The notes: generated by a model from the sequence alone, not told the origin. A stretch of DNA of 64,000 nt from Stutzerimonas azotifigens (GCF_013522725.1 NZ_JAAMRF010000001.1:310001-374000), one strand, 5' to 3'; counted from the stretch's first letter, positions 1 through 11,338 are shown. Numbers and translations are program-made.

Positions 1-46
1 GTCCCGATGGGAACAGGCGAAGTCAATCGCGACTGTTACCTGACTG

Positions 47-565
47 TTACCGAGGCTCGCCAGGAGGGAGCGGAACGCTGTCCTCGAGCCGCTCGAGACC
101 GACGAATGGGCACTCGGCAAGCAACTGCGCAAGGCTCCGGCCGTCTGGCAGGCGCAGGTCGGTCGGGGCGACATCGGCCAGTGGGTAGAGCACGAAGGCG
201 CGGGCGTGCAGGTGATAGTGCGGGACCTGCAGCCGCGGCTCTGCGATCTGTCGGTCACCGAACAGGAGAATGTCCAGGTCCAGCGTGCGCGGCCCCCAGC
301 GTTCGGCCTTGCGTTCGCGACCCTGGGTCAGTTCGATCTGTTGCAGGGCATCGAGCAGGGCCAACGGCTCCAGTGCGGTGGCCAGCGCGGCGACAGCATT
401 GACGTAACGCGGCTGATCGGGCGGGCCGAGGGGATCGCTGGCATAGAAGGGCGAGACGGCCAGCAGGGTCGACTGCTCCAGTGCGGCGATAGCCAGCAGT
501 GCCTCGCGCAGCTGGCACCCGGGCTCGGCCAGGTTGCTGCCCAGGCCGACGTAGGCCGTTTCCAT
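47..565 (-). CDS. folK: 2-amino-4-hydroxy-6-hydroxymethyldihydropteridine diphosphokinase
   Basis: This enzyme transfers pyrophosphate from ATP to 6-hydroxymethyl-dihydropterin in cytosolic folate synthesis. The 172-residue product has the family start VGLGSN (residues 5-10) and the HPPK signature WGPRTLDLDI (residues 90-99), and its length is normal. The reading frame stays open upstream, but the ATG at 565 gives the conserved N-terminus and sits 1 bp after the pcnB stop, so the two genes are almost certainly co-transcribed. In Pseudomonas panB usually follows downstream. Only 46 bp remain here and none of panB is visible. Confidence 0.95.
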   Translation of the reverse strand: METAYVGLGSNLAEPGCQLREALLAIAALEQSTLLAVSPFYASDPLGPPDQPRYVNAVAALATALEPLALLDALQQIELTQGRERKAERWGPRTLDLDILLFGDRQIAEPRLQVPHYHLHARAFVLYPLADVAPTDLRLPDGRSLAQLLAECPFVGLERLEDSVPLPPGEPR

Positions 566-566
566 C

Positions 567-1967
567 TCAGTCGGCTGCAGCAGGGGAGTCGGATGCCGGG
601 CCCCGGCGCTTGCGTCCGCCGCGACGACGTTTGCGCGTGGCGCCGGCACTCTCGTCCTTGCCGCTGAGGTCGCGGATCATGCTGCGGCGTTCACTGTCGC
701 TGGCTTCCTGATAATCGGTCCACCAGTCGCCGAGGCCGTCGGTTTTTTCGCCGGCGCTTTCGCGCAGCAGCAGGAAATCGTAGCCGGCCCGGAAGCGCGG
801 GTTTTCAAGCAACTGATCGGCGCGGCGGCCATGGCGACGTGGCAGGCGTTCCTGCATGTCCCAGATCTCGCGGATCGGAATCGAAAAGCGCTTGGGAATG
901 GCGATGCGCTGGCATTGCTCCCAGATGATGTCGTGGGCCGCTTCCTGCATCGCGGGAATCGGCGGCATGCCGCGGTCTTGCAATTCGAGTACACGTGCCG
1001 GCAATGCGGGCCAGAGCAGGGCGGCGAACAGGAACGCCGGGGTAACCGGCTTGCCCTGACGGATGCGCAGATCGGTATTGGCCAGCGCCTGGCGGATCAG
1101 GGTGCCGGTGTATTCGGGGTTGTGCTCCAGCGCTTCGGCACTGGCCGGGAACAGCGGGGCGAACAGGTCGTATTCGAGCAGCAGTTCGAAGGTGCGTTCG
1201 GCGCGCCCGGCCAGGAACAGCTTCAGCACTTCCTCGAACAGGCGGGCCGAGGGAATTTCACGCAGCAGCGGTGCCAGTTGGCGAATCGGCGCGGCGCTGT
1301 GCTTTTCGATCTCGAAATCCAGCTTGGCGGCGAAGCGTACGGCGCGAAGCATGCGTACCGCATCTTCCTGATAGCGCTGCGTGGGGTCGCCGATCAATCG
1401 GATCAGGCGGTTGCGGATGTCGTGCACGCCGTGGGTGTGGTCGAGGATGCGCTCGCTGGATGGATCGTAATACAGGGCGTTGATGGTGAAGTCGCGGCGC
1501 TGCGCGTCATCTTCGAGGGTACCGTAGATGTTGTCCCGCAGGATGCGTCCGCTTTCGTGGCGCGAGCCCTGTTGGCCGGCGTCGGCCTCCTCGTCCTGCT
1601 CCGGATGGTTGGCGCGGAAGGTGGCGACTTCGATGATCTCGCGGCCGAAGTGCACATGGACGAGCTTGAAGCGACGGCCGATGACTCGTGCGTTGCGAAA
1701 TTCGGCCCGGACCTGCTCGGGCGTCGCGCTGGTCGCGACGTCGTAGTCTTTCGGTTCGAGCTCCAGCAGCAGGTCACGCACGCATCCCCCCACCACGTAG
1801 GCTTCGTAGCCCGCGTGCTGGAGCCGTTCGACGACGCTCACGGCGTGTCGGCTGATCTCGTTGCGTTTGAGAGAGTGCTGCCGGCTGGTCAGTATTTCGG
1901 GCGTCCGGCGGGGATGCGGGAAACGGCGCGAGGGTAAACGAAATGACTGGAACAGCTTTTTCAGCAT
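567..1967 (-). CDS. pcnB: poly(A) polymerase I
   Basis: PcnB adds 3' poly(A) tails to RNA and so promotes decay. The 466-residue protein has the nucleotidyltransferase motif GGCVRD (about residues 60-65) followed by the catalytic pair in DYDVAT (Asp74, Asp76), an RNA-binding middle region, and a very basic C-terminal tail with runs of Arg and Lys that is typical of gamma-proteobacterial PcnB. I chose the ATG at 1967 because it gives the usual MLKKLFQSF start. A GTG at 1976 would add three residues. It lies downstream of crcZ and upstream of folK, the standard Pseudomonas order. Confidence 0.94.
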   Translation of the reverse strand: MLKKLFQSFRLPSRRFPHPRRTPEILTSRQHSLKRNEISRHAVSVVERLQHAGYEAYVVGGCVRDLLLELEPKDYDVATSATPEQVRAEFRNARVIGRRFKLVHVHFGREIIEVATFRANHPEQDEEADAGQQGSRHESGRILRDNIYGTLEDDAQRRDFTINALYYDPSSERILDHTHGVHDIRNRLIRLIGDPTQRYQEDAVRMLRAVRFAAKLDFEIEKHSAAPIRQLAPLLREIPSARLFEEVLKLFLAGRAERTFELLLEYDLFAPLFPASAEALEHNPEYTGTLIRQALANTDLRIRQGKPVTPAFLFAALLWPALPARVLELQDRGMPPIPAMQEAAHDIIWEQCQRIAIPKRFSIPIREIWDMQERLPRRHGRRADQLLENPRFRAGYDFLLLRESAGEKTDGLGDWWTDYQEASDSERRSMIRDLSGKDESAGATRKRRRGGRKRRGPASDSPAAAD

Positions 1968-2094
1968 GGGGAGCACTGTGTGACGAGGTGGCGGATCGGC
2001 CTGCGGACGCGAGGGTCGCGGGTGTTGGCCGGAATGGGGGGATGGTGAACGAAGCGAGGAGAGGTGTCAAAGCGGGGGGATCGTTCAAAGCACT

Positions 2095-2116
2095 GGGGGG
2101 AGCCGAAGCTCCCCCC
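2095..2116 (-). terminator. hairpin ending crcZ
   Basis: A perfect stem of GGGGGGAGC pairs with GCTCCCCCC around a TTCG tetraloop on the minus strand. It lies where crcZ should end, before pcnB. The following sequence (AGTGCTTTG) has only a short T run, so termination may be partial and some reading into pcnB is possible. Confidence 0.65.
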
Positions 2117-2439
2117 TAATGTGGTACGTGCTTTTTTATTATTGGTTTTACGGACGTGTTGTTCTTGTTGGTCGTCCGTCCCGGTGCGTCACCAGGATGC
2201 TCCCCATCCGGGAGCCAATAGCAAACGGATTGCTTTGGTCGCTGATATTGCCGTCATTCAACCAGTTCGGGCGCTGCCTTGGGGCAGTTTTATTGTTCTC
2301 GGGCTGGTCGTGGGGCAAGCCCCGCCGGCAAGTCGACTCCAAAAGAATCAGTTAGCTGCGTCTCTGCCTTCTTGTTGTTGTTCTGCTAGAGCCGTTACGT
2401 CTTATTTTTATTGAGGACTGCTTGTTATTGTTGTTGTGC
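2095..2439 (-). ncRNA. crcZ: CrcZ, Hfq/Crc-sequestering small RNA
   Basis: CrcZ is the decoy RNA that titrates Hfq/Crc and lifts carbon catabolite repression. It occupies the gap between cbrB and pcnB, its known position in Pseudomonas. On the minus strand the gap has at least five CA-rich motifs of the AAnAAnAA type: near 2436-2422 (AACAACAATAACAA), 2382-2372, 2297-2290, 2170-2156 and 2135-2126. A sigma-54 promoter lies 11 bp upstream of the predicted 5' end, and a GC hairpin closes the 3' end. No reading frame here looks like protein. The 5' end at about 2439 is inferred from promoter spacing. Confidence 0.88.
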
Positions 2440-2449
2440 GGGAGAGAAA

Positions 2450-2464
2450 GCAGGTGTCGTGCCA
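2450..2464 (-). promoter_or_regulatory. sigma-54 promoter of crcZ
   Basis: The minus strand reads TGGCACGACACCTGC, with the invariant GG (2463-2462) and GC (2451-2450) separated by exactly 10 nt, as required for the -24/-12 elements. It places the start at about 2439. CbrB, encoded just upstream, is the expected activator. I did not identify its binding sites with confidence. Confidence 0.85.
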
Positions 2465-2521
2465 GTTTTTTGAAGTACTTTAAAATCAACGAGTTAGGTT
2501 CTATGCGTTCAGAGCTTGCAG

Positions 2522-2563
2522 AAAAAAACCGGGTTCCTCGTTACCGATGAACCCGGTTTTTTG
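2522..2563. terminator. bidirectional terminator after cbrB
   Basis: An inverted repeat AACCGGGTTC / GAACCCGGTT with an 11-nt loop is flanked by A-runs on the left and T-runs on the right, so it can act on both strands. It ends cbrB transcription and insulates the separate crcZ promoter. Confidence 0.88.
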
Positions 2564-2602
2564 TTACGCGATTGTTTCAAAGGTAACACCGCTTCGCATC
2601 GA

Positions 2603-4018
<1,416 letters not shown>

Positions 4019-4077
4019 AACTCTCTCGACGTCTTTGCGGCGAGCCGGCCAGAAGCGCGGTCCGCAGCCTCATCAGA

Positions 4078-7026
4078 TTAAGCGATTGTCGCCTCGACAT
4101 ACCGTGGCAAAGTGACCCTGATTCGGGTGCCGCGCTGGGTCTGCGGATCTGCCGGGCTGTCGATATTTATCTGGCCATAATGCTCTTCCACGATGGAATA
4201 GACCAGTGAAAGCCCCAAACCGGTGCCTTCCCCCGGGTCCTTGGTGGTGAAGAACGGCTCGAACAGACGATCCTGGATCGCCTTGGGAATCCCGCTGCCT
4301 TCGTCTTCAACGATCAGGTAGACGGTCTGCTCCGACGCTTCGCTGCGCACCCGGATGGCCCCCCCATCGGGAGAAGCGTCGCGCGCATTGGAGAGCAGGT
4401 TGATCAGCACCTGGGCGAGGCGCTGAGGGTCGCCTTCGGCGAGGTGGTCGGGGTCGCAGAGGTTGTAGTACTGAACCTCAGTCCCGCGTCGATTGAGCGA
4501 GAGCAGACCGATGGCGTCGCGGGTTACCTCGGCCAGGCTGACCGGGTAGAGCTGCTGCTGACGGCCGCCAGCGTGGGCGAAGCTCATCAGCGACTGGACA
4601 ATGCGCGAGACGCGTTTGGTCTGCTCGATGATCTGGTTGCTGCTCTCGACGATTTCGCCGTCCGTTTCGCGCTCCTCGCGCAGGTTCTGCGCCAGGCAGG
4701 CGATTCCGGTGATCGGGTTGCCGATTTCGTGCGCCACGCCTGCGGCGAGGCGACCGATGCTGGCCAGACGCTCGGAGTGGATGAGCCGGTCTTCCAGTAC
4801 CTGGGTCTCGGTCAGGTCCTCGACCAGCAGGACCAGGCCGCTATTGCCCGGCGCCAATGGTTCGTCGATCGCCGCCTTGTGCAGGTTCAGCCAGCGGCTG
4901 CTGCTGTCGAGCGGCAGCTTCTGCTTGTGCAGGTGTTCCTCGGGTTGGCGGATGAAACCGTGCAGCAGGCTTTTCCAGGGGTCGGCGATGGTCGACAGGC
5001 GTGAGCCGACCACCTGCAGCGCGGGAATCCCGGTGAGCTCTTCCATGGCCCGGTTCCACATCAGGATCTCTTCGTCCTTGGCCAGCGAGCAGACGCCCAT
5101 CGGCAGCTCCTGCAGGGTCTGGCGATGGTAGCGACGCAGGGCGTCGAGCTCGGCCGCCAGGCCCGTCAGGCGCGAGTGGTAGTCCTCCAGCCGGTTCTCG
5201 ATGAAGTGGATGTCTTCGGTGACGTAGGCCTCGGTGCCGTGCTTGTAGGCCAGGAAATTCTCCACGATGTCCTGGGCGACGCTCGGGCCCATCAGGCCGG
5301 ACAGGTTGGCCTCGATGCGGTCGCGCAGGCGGCGCAGCGCATAGGGGCGATGCTCGTCGAACGGCAGTTGCAGGTCATGGAGCGCCTGTTCCACCTCGCG
5401 CTGGGCGGTCTTGGCGCCGAGCGGTTTGGCCAGCTGCGCCGCGAATTCCTGCGGGGAGGCTGCCATCAGCTCGCGGCGCTGCGGGCGTCGGACGTTTTCC
5501 ACCGCGCAGGCTTCGGCGGCGCTCTTTTCCTCGGGGCTGGCTTCGGTGAACAGCGAGACGAGGGAGAAGGCCAGCACGTTGACCGCCAGCGAAGCGATCG
5601 CTGCCAGATGCCAGCTGGTGTCGTCGAGCACGTAGACCACGTTGAACAGCGGGATATAGAAGCCGTCGAGGTTGCCCACCAGCGGCAGCAGCATGGTCAC
5701 TACCCATACGCCTATGCCGGCCAGCAGGCCGCAGATATAGCCGCGCCGGTTAGCGGTCGGCCAGTAGAGCACAGAGAGCACGCCAGGCAGGAACTGCAAG
5801 GTGGCGACGAAGGCGACGATGCCCAGGTTCGACAGGTCCTGTTCGGCACCCAGCAGCAGGTAGAAGCCATAGCCGGCCATGATGATGGCGAAGATCAGTC
5901 CACGTCGGGTCCACTTCAGCCAGCGATAGATGTTGCCCTCGGTCGGCGGCTGATAGAGCGGCAGTACCAGGTGGTTGAGGGCCATGCCGGAGAGGGCGAG
6001 GGTGCTGACGATGATCAGCCCGCTGGAAGCCGACAGACCACCGACGAAAGCGATCAGCGCAAGGGTTTCGTTGCCCAGGGTGATGCCCAGCCCGAGGGTG
6101 AAATACTCCGGATTGGTGGTCACGCCGAGCTTGAGGCCGGCCCAGAGAATCAGCGGCACCGCCAGGCTCATCAGCAGCAGATACAGCGGCAACCCCCAGC
6201 TGGCGCTGACCATGGCGCGGGGGTTGAGGTTTTCCGTGAAGGTCATGTGGTACATGTGCGGCATGACGATCGCCGAGGCGAAGAACACCAGCAGCAGGGT
6301 TCGCCATGGACCTTCCTGTAGCGGTGTGTGCAGGGCGGCCAGCGCGGACTGGTTCTGTAGCAGCCAGGTTTCCAGCTCACCGAGCCCGCCGAACACCGAA
6401 TACAGCGCATACAGGCCGATGGCGCTGAAGGTGACCAGCTTGACCACCGATTCGAAGGCGATGGCGAACACCAGTCCCTCGTGCTTTTCCCGGGTGGCGA
6501 TATGGCGGGCGCCGAACAGGATGGTGAAGAGCATGATCAGTACGCAGTAACCCAGGGCCACCCGTTCCTGCAGCGGTTCCAGGGTCATGATGCCGATGGC
6601 GTCGGCCACCGCCTGGATCTGCAGCGCGAGCAGCGGCAACATGCCGACCAGCATGAACAGGGTGGTCAGGGCCCCGCTCCAGGTGCTGCGAAAGCGAAAG
6701 GCGAAGAGATCGGCGAGCGAAGCCAGCTGGTAGGTGCGGGTAATTCGCAGGATCGGGTAGAGCAGCACCGGTGCCAGCAGGAAGGCACCGCAGACGCCCA
6801 GGTAGGATGCGAGGAAGCCGTAGCCGTACTGGTAGGCCAGACCGACCGTGCCATAGAAGGCCCAGGCGCTGGCGTATACGCCGAGCGACAGGGTATAGAC
6901 CAGCGGATGGCGGATGATCCAGCGCGGAATTTTCCCGCGCTCGCTGACCCAGGCGACCCCGAACAGCACGAACAGATAGGCCGCGCTGATCAGGATCAGG
7001 TAGCTGAGGTTAAAGCTCGTCAGCAT
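4078..7026 (-). CDS. cbrA: sensor kinase CbrA with SLC5-type transporter domain
   Basis: CbrA is a 982-residue inner-membrane protein. The N-terminal half is a sodium:solute symporter-like domain with about 13 membrane segments (residues about 5-500). It is followed by a connecting region, a PAS domain (about 640-740), a HisKA domain with the phospho-acceptor in VAHEIGNP (His766), and a HATPase domain with DEGSGIP and GTGLGL boxes. In Pseudomonas CbrA binds and transports histidine and drives CbrB during C/N balance control. Its start overlaps the end of the small upstream gene by 17 bp, which suggests translational coupling. Confidence 0.95.
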   Translation of the reverse strand: MLTSFNLSYLILISAAYLFVLFGVAWVSERGKIPRWIIRHPLVYTLSLGVYASAWAFYGTVGLAYQYGYGFLASYLGVCGAFLLAPVLLYPILRITRTYQLASLADLFAFRFRSTWSGALTTLFMLVGMLPLLALQIQAVADAIGIMTLEPLQERVALGYCVLIMLFTILFGARHIATREKHEGLVFAIAFESVVKLVTFSAIGLYALYSVFGGLGELETWLLQNQSALAALHTPLQEGPWRTLLLVFFASAIVMPHMYHMTFTENLNPRAMVSASWGLPLYLLLMSLAVPLILWAGLKLGVTTNPEYFTLGLGITLGNETLALIAFVGGLSASSGLIIVSTLALSGMALNHLVLPLYQPPTEGNIYRWLKWTRRGLIFAIIMAGYGFYLLLGAEQDLSNLGIVAFVATLQFLPGVLSVLYWPTANRRGYICGLLAGIGVWVVTMLLPLVGNLDGFYIPLFNVVYVLDDTSWHLAAIASLAVNVLAFSLVSLFTEASPEEKSAAEACAVENVRRPQRRELMAASPQEFAAQLAKPLGAKTAQREVEQALHDLQLPFDEHRPYALRRLRDRIEANLSGLMGPSVAQDIVENFLAYKHGTEAYVTEDIHFIENRLEDYHSRLTGLAAELDALRRYHRQTLQELPMGVCSLAKDEEILMWNRAMEELTGIPALQVVGSRLSTIADPWKSLLHGFIRQPEEHLHKQKLPLDSSSRWLNLHKAAIDEPLAPGNSGLVLLVEDLTETQVLEDRLIHSERLASIGRLAAGVAHEIGNPITGIACLAQNLREERETDGEIVESSNQIIEQTKRVSRIVQSLMSFAHAGGRQQQLYPVSLAEVTRDAIGLLSLNRRGTEVQYYNLCDPDHLAEGDPQRLAQVLINLLSNARDASPDGGAIRVRSEASEQTVYLIVEDEGSGIPKAIQDRLFEPFFTTKDPGEGTGLGLSLVYSIVEEHYGQINIDSPADPQTQRGTRIRVTLPRYVEATIA

Positions 7027-7186
7027 CGCGTTGGCTCTGCAGGATGAAGGTCACCACGATCAGGATCAGCCACAGCAGGTAGGGGCGATACCAGGCCTCG
7101 TTGGGGTCGATCCACCAGTCCATGATCGCCGGCGAGAACAGATAGATCCCCACGACCAGAAGCAGTACCAGTCGATAGATGTACAT
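7010..7186 (-). CDS. cbrX: small membrane protein CbrX
   Basis: This 58-residue protein has two hydrophobic helices (about residues 4-22 and 36-50) separated by a short acidic, Trp-rich loop and ends in a charged tail (QRDADEL). The ATG at 7186 is the natural start of an otherwise spurious longer frame. It overlaps cbrA by 17 bp. A small gene in this position, co-transcribed and translationally coupled with cbrA, has been described in Pseudomonas as cbrX, and I assign the name on position and topology. Its molecular role is not visible from the sequence. Confidence 0.8.
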   Translation of the reverse strand: MYIYRLVLLLVVGIYLFSPAIMDWWIDPNEAWYRPYLLWLILIVVTFILQSQRDADEL

Positions 7187-7299
7187 GACGGGCCTCGGGT
7201 TGGAAGTGGGGGGATGGTAGAAGCGGCAGGTGGCGAGCCGCAAGCTACAAGTAAGAAGAGAAGGCATCGGGATGCCGATCACCGGGCGGGCCCGTCGCC

Positions 7300-8211
7300 T
7301 CAGCTCAGCTGCGCCTCGGCCAGTGTCGGGCTGCGAGGAATGGCGCCGGCATCCCAGTGGGCGGTCGCCCAGGCGAGAATCTCCTGCGGTGTAGCGCCGG
7401 TCAGCTCCATGGGCGGCCGCTGGCCGAGCGCTCGCAGGGCCCGCAACAGCAAGGGCGGCGCCTCGTGGGCCTGTAGCGGCGGTGAGCGGTAGCTCTTGCC
7501 GAGCTTGTGGCCATCGGGCTGGACGATCAGCGGCACATGCAGATAGCGCGGCTGCGGCAGGCCGAGCAGCTGTTGCAGGAACAGCTGGCGCGGCGTCGAG
7601 TCCAGCAGGTCGGCGCCGCGAACCACGTCCGTCACGCCCTGCCAGCCATCGTCGAGCACCACCGCCAGCTGGTAGGCGTAGAGCCCGTCGCGGCGGCGAA
7701 TCACGAAGTCGCCGACGTCCTGCGCGAGCTGCTGGCTGAACGGGCCTTGCACGCGATCGGTGAAGCCGAACTCGTTTGCCTGCACGCGTATCCGGATGGC
7801 GGCATCCTTCGCGGGCTTGCCGGCGTCGCGGCAGAAGCCCGGATAGGCACCCGGATAGGCTTCGAGCTGTTTGCGCGAACAGGTACAGGCATAGGCATGG
7901 CCGTCGGCGAGCAGCTTGTCGATGACGGCCTGGTAGCGTTCGTGTCGCTCGCTTTGCCTGATCAGCGGGCCGTCCCATTCGAAGCCATAGGCCTGCAGCG
8001 CGTCGAGAATCGAGGTCTGCGCGCCGGGCATCTCTCTCGGAGGATCGAGGTCTTCCATGCGCAGCAGCCAACGGCCGTTCACCGAGCGGGCGTCGAGAAA
8101 GGAGGCCAGGGCCGCGACGAGCGAGCCGAAGTGTAGGTAGCCACTGGGAGTAGGGGCGAAGCGGCCCACATAGGGATCAGCAGTAGATGCACTGGCTGGC
8201 TGATTGGGCAT
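7300..8211 (-). CDS. gluQ: glutamyl-Q tRNA(Asp) synthetase
   Basis: This truncated glutamyl-tRNA synthetase paralogue charges glutamate onto queuosine-34 of tRNA(Asp). The 303-residue product has the class I signature region TPSGYLHFGS (residues 21-30, a HIGH variant), a Cys-rich CTCSRKQ zinc segment, and KLGKSYR in place of KMSKS. It lacks the anticodon-binding half, as expected for this family. It follows dksA on the same strand with about 60 bp between them, the conserved dksA-gluQ order. Confidence 0.94.
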   Translation of the reverse strand: MPNQPASASTADPYVGRFAPTPSGYLHFGSLVAALASFLDARSVNGRWLLRMEDLDPPREMPGAQTSILDALQAYGFEWDGPLIRQSERHERYQAVIDKLLADGHAYACTCSRKQLEAYPGAYPGFCRDAGKPAKDAAIRIRVQANEFGFTDRVQGPFSQQLAQDVGDFVIRRRDGLYAYQLAVVLDDGWQGVTDVVRGADLLDSTPRQLFLQQLLGLPQPRYLHVPLIVQPDGHKLGKSYRSPPLQAHEAPPLLLRALRALGQRPPMELTGATPQEILAWATAHWDAGAIPRSPTLAEAQLS

Positions 8212-8242
8212 GGGAGGCGAAACGGGGAGTCTATAAATGAAG

Positions 8243-8262
8243 CGGGGCGCCGAAGCGCCCCG
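8243..8262 (-). terminator. hairpin after dksA
   Basis: CGGGGCGC and GCGCCCCG form an 8-bp GC stem just past the dksA stop codon. On the minus strand it is followed by only a loose T/A stretch (CTTCATTTATAG), so read-through into gluQ is likely. dksA-gluQ attenuation of this sort is known in related bacteria. Confidence 0.55.
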
Positions 8263-8269
8263 TTCGGGA

Positions 8270-8716
8270 TCAGGAGCCGAGCTGCTTTTCCTTGATTTCC
8301 GCCAGGGTCTTGCAGTCGATGCAAAGGGTGGCGGTAGGACGGGCTTCGAGGCGGCGGATACCGATCTCGACGCCGCAGGATTCGCACCAGCCGTACTCGT
8401 TGTCTTCGAGCAATTGGAGGGTTTCGTCGATTTTCTTGATCAGCTTGCGTTCGCGGTCACGGGCACGCAGTTCCAGGCTGAATTCTTCTTCCTGGCTGGC
8501 GCGGTCGGCCGGGTCCGGGAAGTTGGCTGCTTCATCCTGCATGTGATGGACGGTGCGATCGACCTCTTCCATCAGCTCTTGTTTCCATTTGTTCAGGATG
8601 GCGGAGAAATGAGCGCGCATCTTGTCGCTCATGTACTCCTCGCCGGCGGTTTCCTTGTAGGGCTCGAAGGCGCGAATCAGTTGGTTGCTGGTTTGTGTTT
8701 CTTTAAGAATGGCCAT
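8270..8716 (-). CDS. dksA: RNA polymerase-binding transcription factor DksA
   Basis: DksA binds the RNA polymerase secondary channel and works with ppGpp in the stringent response. The 148-residue product has a coiled-coil region with the tip motif DPADRA and a C-terminal four-cysteine zinc finger (CESC ... CIDC). The ATG at 8716 is preceded by AGAGGCG at good spacing. An ATG at 8741-8743 (a 157-residue reading) would add nine unsupported residues. The first about 25 residues differ from the usual N-terminus, while the rest is highly conserved. Confidence 0.95.
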   Translation of the reverse strand: MAILKETQTSNQLIRAFEPYKETAGEEYMSDKMRAHFSAILNKWKQELMEEVDRTVHHMQDEAANFPDPADRASQEEEFSLELRARDRERKLIKKIDETLQLLEDNEYGWCESCGVEIGIRRLEARPTATLCIDCKTLAEIKEKQLGS

Positions 8717-8906
8717 TGGATGAACGCCTCTCGCTATGTCCATTGCGCAGGTGAGTGGTCCCTCGCCGGCCCGTGCCGGCCCTGCGGCTGCAAGCGGGCG
8801 AACTTACCAGATCGAATCGGGGTGCGCTACTCCCGGCGATCACGGTGGCTGCGGCGTTTGAGAGACCTTCGGTAGAATTCAATTTTTATGTCTCAAGGAC
8901 GGTCAG

Positions 8907-10079
8907 ATGACCTTGTCTTACAGCGCCCGCAGCAGGGCTATCGAACCTTTTCATGTCATGGCGCTGCTGGCGCGAGCCAATCAATTGCAGGCTCAGGGGC
9001 ACGATGTGATCCACCTTGAAATCGGCGAGCCTGATTTCACCACGGCCGAACCCATCATCGCTGCCGGACAGGCTGCCCTGGCCGCCGGACATACGCGTTA
9101 CACGGCTGCCCGAGGGCTGCCGGAGCTGCGCGAGGCCATCGCGGGTTTCTATGCGCAGCGCTACAAGCTAGCTATTGACCCCGAACGGATCATGATTACT
9201 CCCGGTGGTTCCGGCGCTTTGCTGTTGACCAGCGGTCTGCTGGTCGATCCGGGCAAGCACTGGCTGCTCGCCGATCCCGGTTATCCCTGCAACCGGCACT
9301 TTCTGCGGCTGATCGAGGGGGCGGCGCAGCTGGTTCCGGTCGGGCCGCAGACCCGCTACCAGCTGACGCCCGAGCTGGTGCAGCGTCACTGGGACCGCGA
9401 CAGCGTCGGCGCGCTGGTCGCATCGCCCGCCAACCCCACCGGAACGGTGCTTTCGCATGACGAGCTGGGCGCGCTGGCCGCGTCGATCAAGGCGCAGGGC
9501 GGTCACCTGGTCGTCGACGAGATCTATCACGGCCTGACCTATGGCATGGACGCCGCCAGCGTGCTGGAGGTGGACGATTCGGCGTTCGTGCTCAACAGTT
9601 TCTCCAAATATTTCGGGATGACCGGTTGGCGCCTGGGTTGGCTGGTGGCGCCGCCCGACGCGGTGCCGGAGCTGGAGAAGCTTGCCCAGAATCTTTACAT
9701 CAGCGCGCCGACCATGGCCCAGCATGCGGCGCTGGCCTGTTTCGAGCCGGCAACTCTGGAGATTCTCGAGGCGCGCCGGGCCGAGTTCGCCCGTCGACGC
9801 GACTTCCTTCTGCCGGCCCTTCGTGAGTTGGGTTTCGGCATCGCCGTCGAGCCGGAAGGCGCGTTCTATCTCTATGCCGACATCAGTGCGTTCGGCGGCG
9901 ACGCCTATCGCTTCTGCCAGCATTTTCTCGAAACCGAGCACGTAGCCTTTACGCCAGGCCTGGATTTTGGACGGCACCTGGCTGGCCATCATGTGCGCTT
10001 CGCCTACACCCAGCAGGTGCCCCGGCTGGAGCAGGCTGTCGAGCGCATCGCTCGTGGTCTGCAAAGCTGGGCCGGCTGA
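8907..10079 (+). CDS. PLP-dependent aminotransferase, class I/II
   Basis: This 390-residue fold-type I aminotransferase has the N-terminal EIGEPDF motif, the substrate-loop region ASPANPTG, and the PLP-binding lysine in [12 protein letters not shown] (Lys234). The family includes aspartate and alanine/2-oxoglutarate aminotransferases, and the exact amino acid substrate cannot be fixed from sequence. Its stop codon overlaps the sfsA start by one base (TGATG), indicating translational coupling. It is divergent from dksA across 190 bp. Confidence 0.88.
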   Translation: MTLSYSARSRAIEPFHVMALLARANQLQAQGHDVIHLEIGEPDFTTAEPIIAAGQAALAAGHTRYTAARGLPELREAIAGFYAQRYKLAIDPERIMITPGGSGALLLTSGLLVDPGKHWLLADPGYPCNRHFLRLIEGAAQLVPVGPQTRYQLTPELVQRHWDRDSVGALVASPANPTGTVLSHDELGALAASIKAQGGHLVVDEIYHGLTYGMDAASVLEVDDSAFVLNSFSKYFGMTGWRLGWLVAPPDAVPELEKLAQNLYISAPTMAQHAALACFEPATLEILEARRAEFARRRDFLLPALRELGFGIAVEPEGAFYLYADISAFGGDAYRFCQHFLETEHVAFTPGLDFGRHLAGHHVRFAYTQQVPRLEQAVERIARGLQSWAG

Positions 10080-10786
10080 TGCGCTTTTCCACACCCCTGG
10101 AAGAGGGGCGGCTGGTCCGACGATACAAGCGTTTTCTCGCCGATGTGGTGACCGCCGAAGGCGAGCATCTATGCATTCACTGCCCCAATACGGGTTCGAT
10201 GCTCAATTGCATGAGCGAGGGCGGACGCGTCTGGTTCCAGCGCTCCAATGACCCCAAACGCAAGCTTTCGGCGACCTGGGAACTGGCCGAGACGCCGCAG
10301 GGGCGCCTGGCCTGCGTGAATACCGCAAGGGCCAATGCCTTGGTGGAGGAGGCGTTGCGTGCCGGGGTGATCGAGGAGCTGGCCGGGTTCACTGCCCTGC
10401 GCCGGGAAGTGCCCTACGGCGCGGAGAACAGCCGGGTCGACTTCCGGCTCGAGTTTCCCGATGGCCCGGCCTATGTCGAGGTCAAGAGCGTCACGCTGGG
10501 CTTCGATGAAGGCCATGTGGCGGCCTTTCCCGATGCGGTGACCAGTCGAGGCGCGCGCCATCTGCGCGAGCTCGCCGCGTTGGCTCGCGAGGGGATACGA
10601 GCCGTGTTGCTGTACTGCGTGAATCTCAGCGACATCGAAGCGGTGCGCCCGGCGGTGGAAATCGACCCTGCCTACGCTGCCGCACTCGCCGACGCCAGAG
10701 CGGCCGGTGTCGAAGTAATCGCCTATGGCGTGGAGCTCTCGATCGAGGAGATTCGCCTGACTCACCGGCTGCCCGTGGTGCTTTGA
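10079..10786 (+). CDS. sfsA: DNA/RNA nuclease SfsA family protein
   Basis: This 235-residue SfsA-family protein has the typical N-terminus ([18 protein letters not shown]), the central conserved region [13 protein letters not shown], and VDFRLEF...VEVKSVTLG, which holds the PD-(D/E)xK-like acidic residues and lysine. It was named for sugar fermentation stimulation in E. coli. Nucleic-acid binding is suggested by the OB-like N-terminal part. It overlaps the aminotransferase stop by 1 bp, so it is the second gene of that operon. Confidence 0.9.
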   Translation: MRFSTPLEEGRLVRRYKRFLADVVTAEGEHLCIHCPNTGSMLNCMSEGGRVWFQRSNDPKRKLSATWELAETPQGRLACVNTARANALVEEALRAGVIEELAGFTALRREVPYGAENSRVDFRLEFPDGPAYVEVKSVTLGFDEGHVAAFPDAVTSRGARHLRELAALAREGIRAVLLYCVNLSDIEAVRPAVEIDPAYAAALADARAAGVEVIAYGVELSIEEIRLTHRLPVVL

Positions 10787-10810
10787 GGCGCCGGAGGAAT
10801 CGGCGTGCCG

Positions 10811-11338
10811 TCAGGGCGTTTCTTCCTGAGCGCGCCGGCGTTTGCGGCGCCAGCCTGCGCGGCGCGCGGCGTGCCGTTCGAGTCCGGGCATGAGGATGAA
10901 CACGGCGAGCGCAAGCAGCGTGGCGAAGACCGCTGTGGCCTCGTTGCCCAGTCCGGCCGCGACGCCGATTGCCGCCGTCAGCCAGATGCCGGCGGCGGTG
11001 GTCAGTCCCTGGACTTCCTTGATCGTGCTGCCCTTGAGAATGGTCCCTGCACCGAGAAAGCCGATGCCGGTGACGATCCCCTGCATGACCCGGGATACGT
11101 CGTCGCGCGGTACGCCGCCCTGCAGCGCGGTGAGGACGAAAAGGGCCGAGCCCAGCGAGACCAGCATGTGGGTTCGCAGCCCCGCTGCCTTGCCCTTGCG
11201 CTCGCGTTCGTAGCCGACCAGGCCGCCCAGTACGACGGCGAAGGTCAGCCGCGTGAACACCCGCGTGGCTTCTTCCAGGTCCGGAATGTCGGAAAATTCC
11301 GAAATCAGCGTTGAGATGATGCGTTCCCAGTTGGTCAT
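10811..11338 (-). CDS. MgtC/SapB family membrane protein
   Basis: This 175-residue integral membrane protein has four or five transmembrane helices and the MgtC core motifs GYERERKGKAAGLRTHMLV (about residues 42-60) and TGIGFLGAGTILK. It ends in a long basic tail (residues 156-175). MgtC proteins support growth in low Mg2+ and dampen F1Fo ATP synthase in pathogens. In environmental pseudomonads the role is less certain. It faces the preceding sfsA convergently, with 24 bp between stops. Confidence 0.87.
   Translation of the reverse strand: MTNWERIISTLISEFSDIPDLEEATRVFTRLTFAVVLGGLVGYERERKGKAAGLRTHMLVSLGSALFVLTALQGGVPRDDVSRVMQGIVTGIGFLGAGTILKGSTIKEVQGLTTAAGIWLTAAIGVAAGLGNEATAVFATLLALAVFILMPGLERHAARRAGWRRKRRRAQEETP

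Noticed and set aside
31-51. Tandem GACTGTTACC repeat at the folK stop codon
   Set aside because: It is a single short duplication with no partner elsewhere in the window; probably replication slippage.
5125-6321. 398-codon plus-strand frame inside cbrA
   Set aside because: It is antisense to the conserved transporter domain; composition is low-complexity (Gln, Gly, His rich), typical of mirror frames in GC-rich genes.
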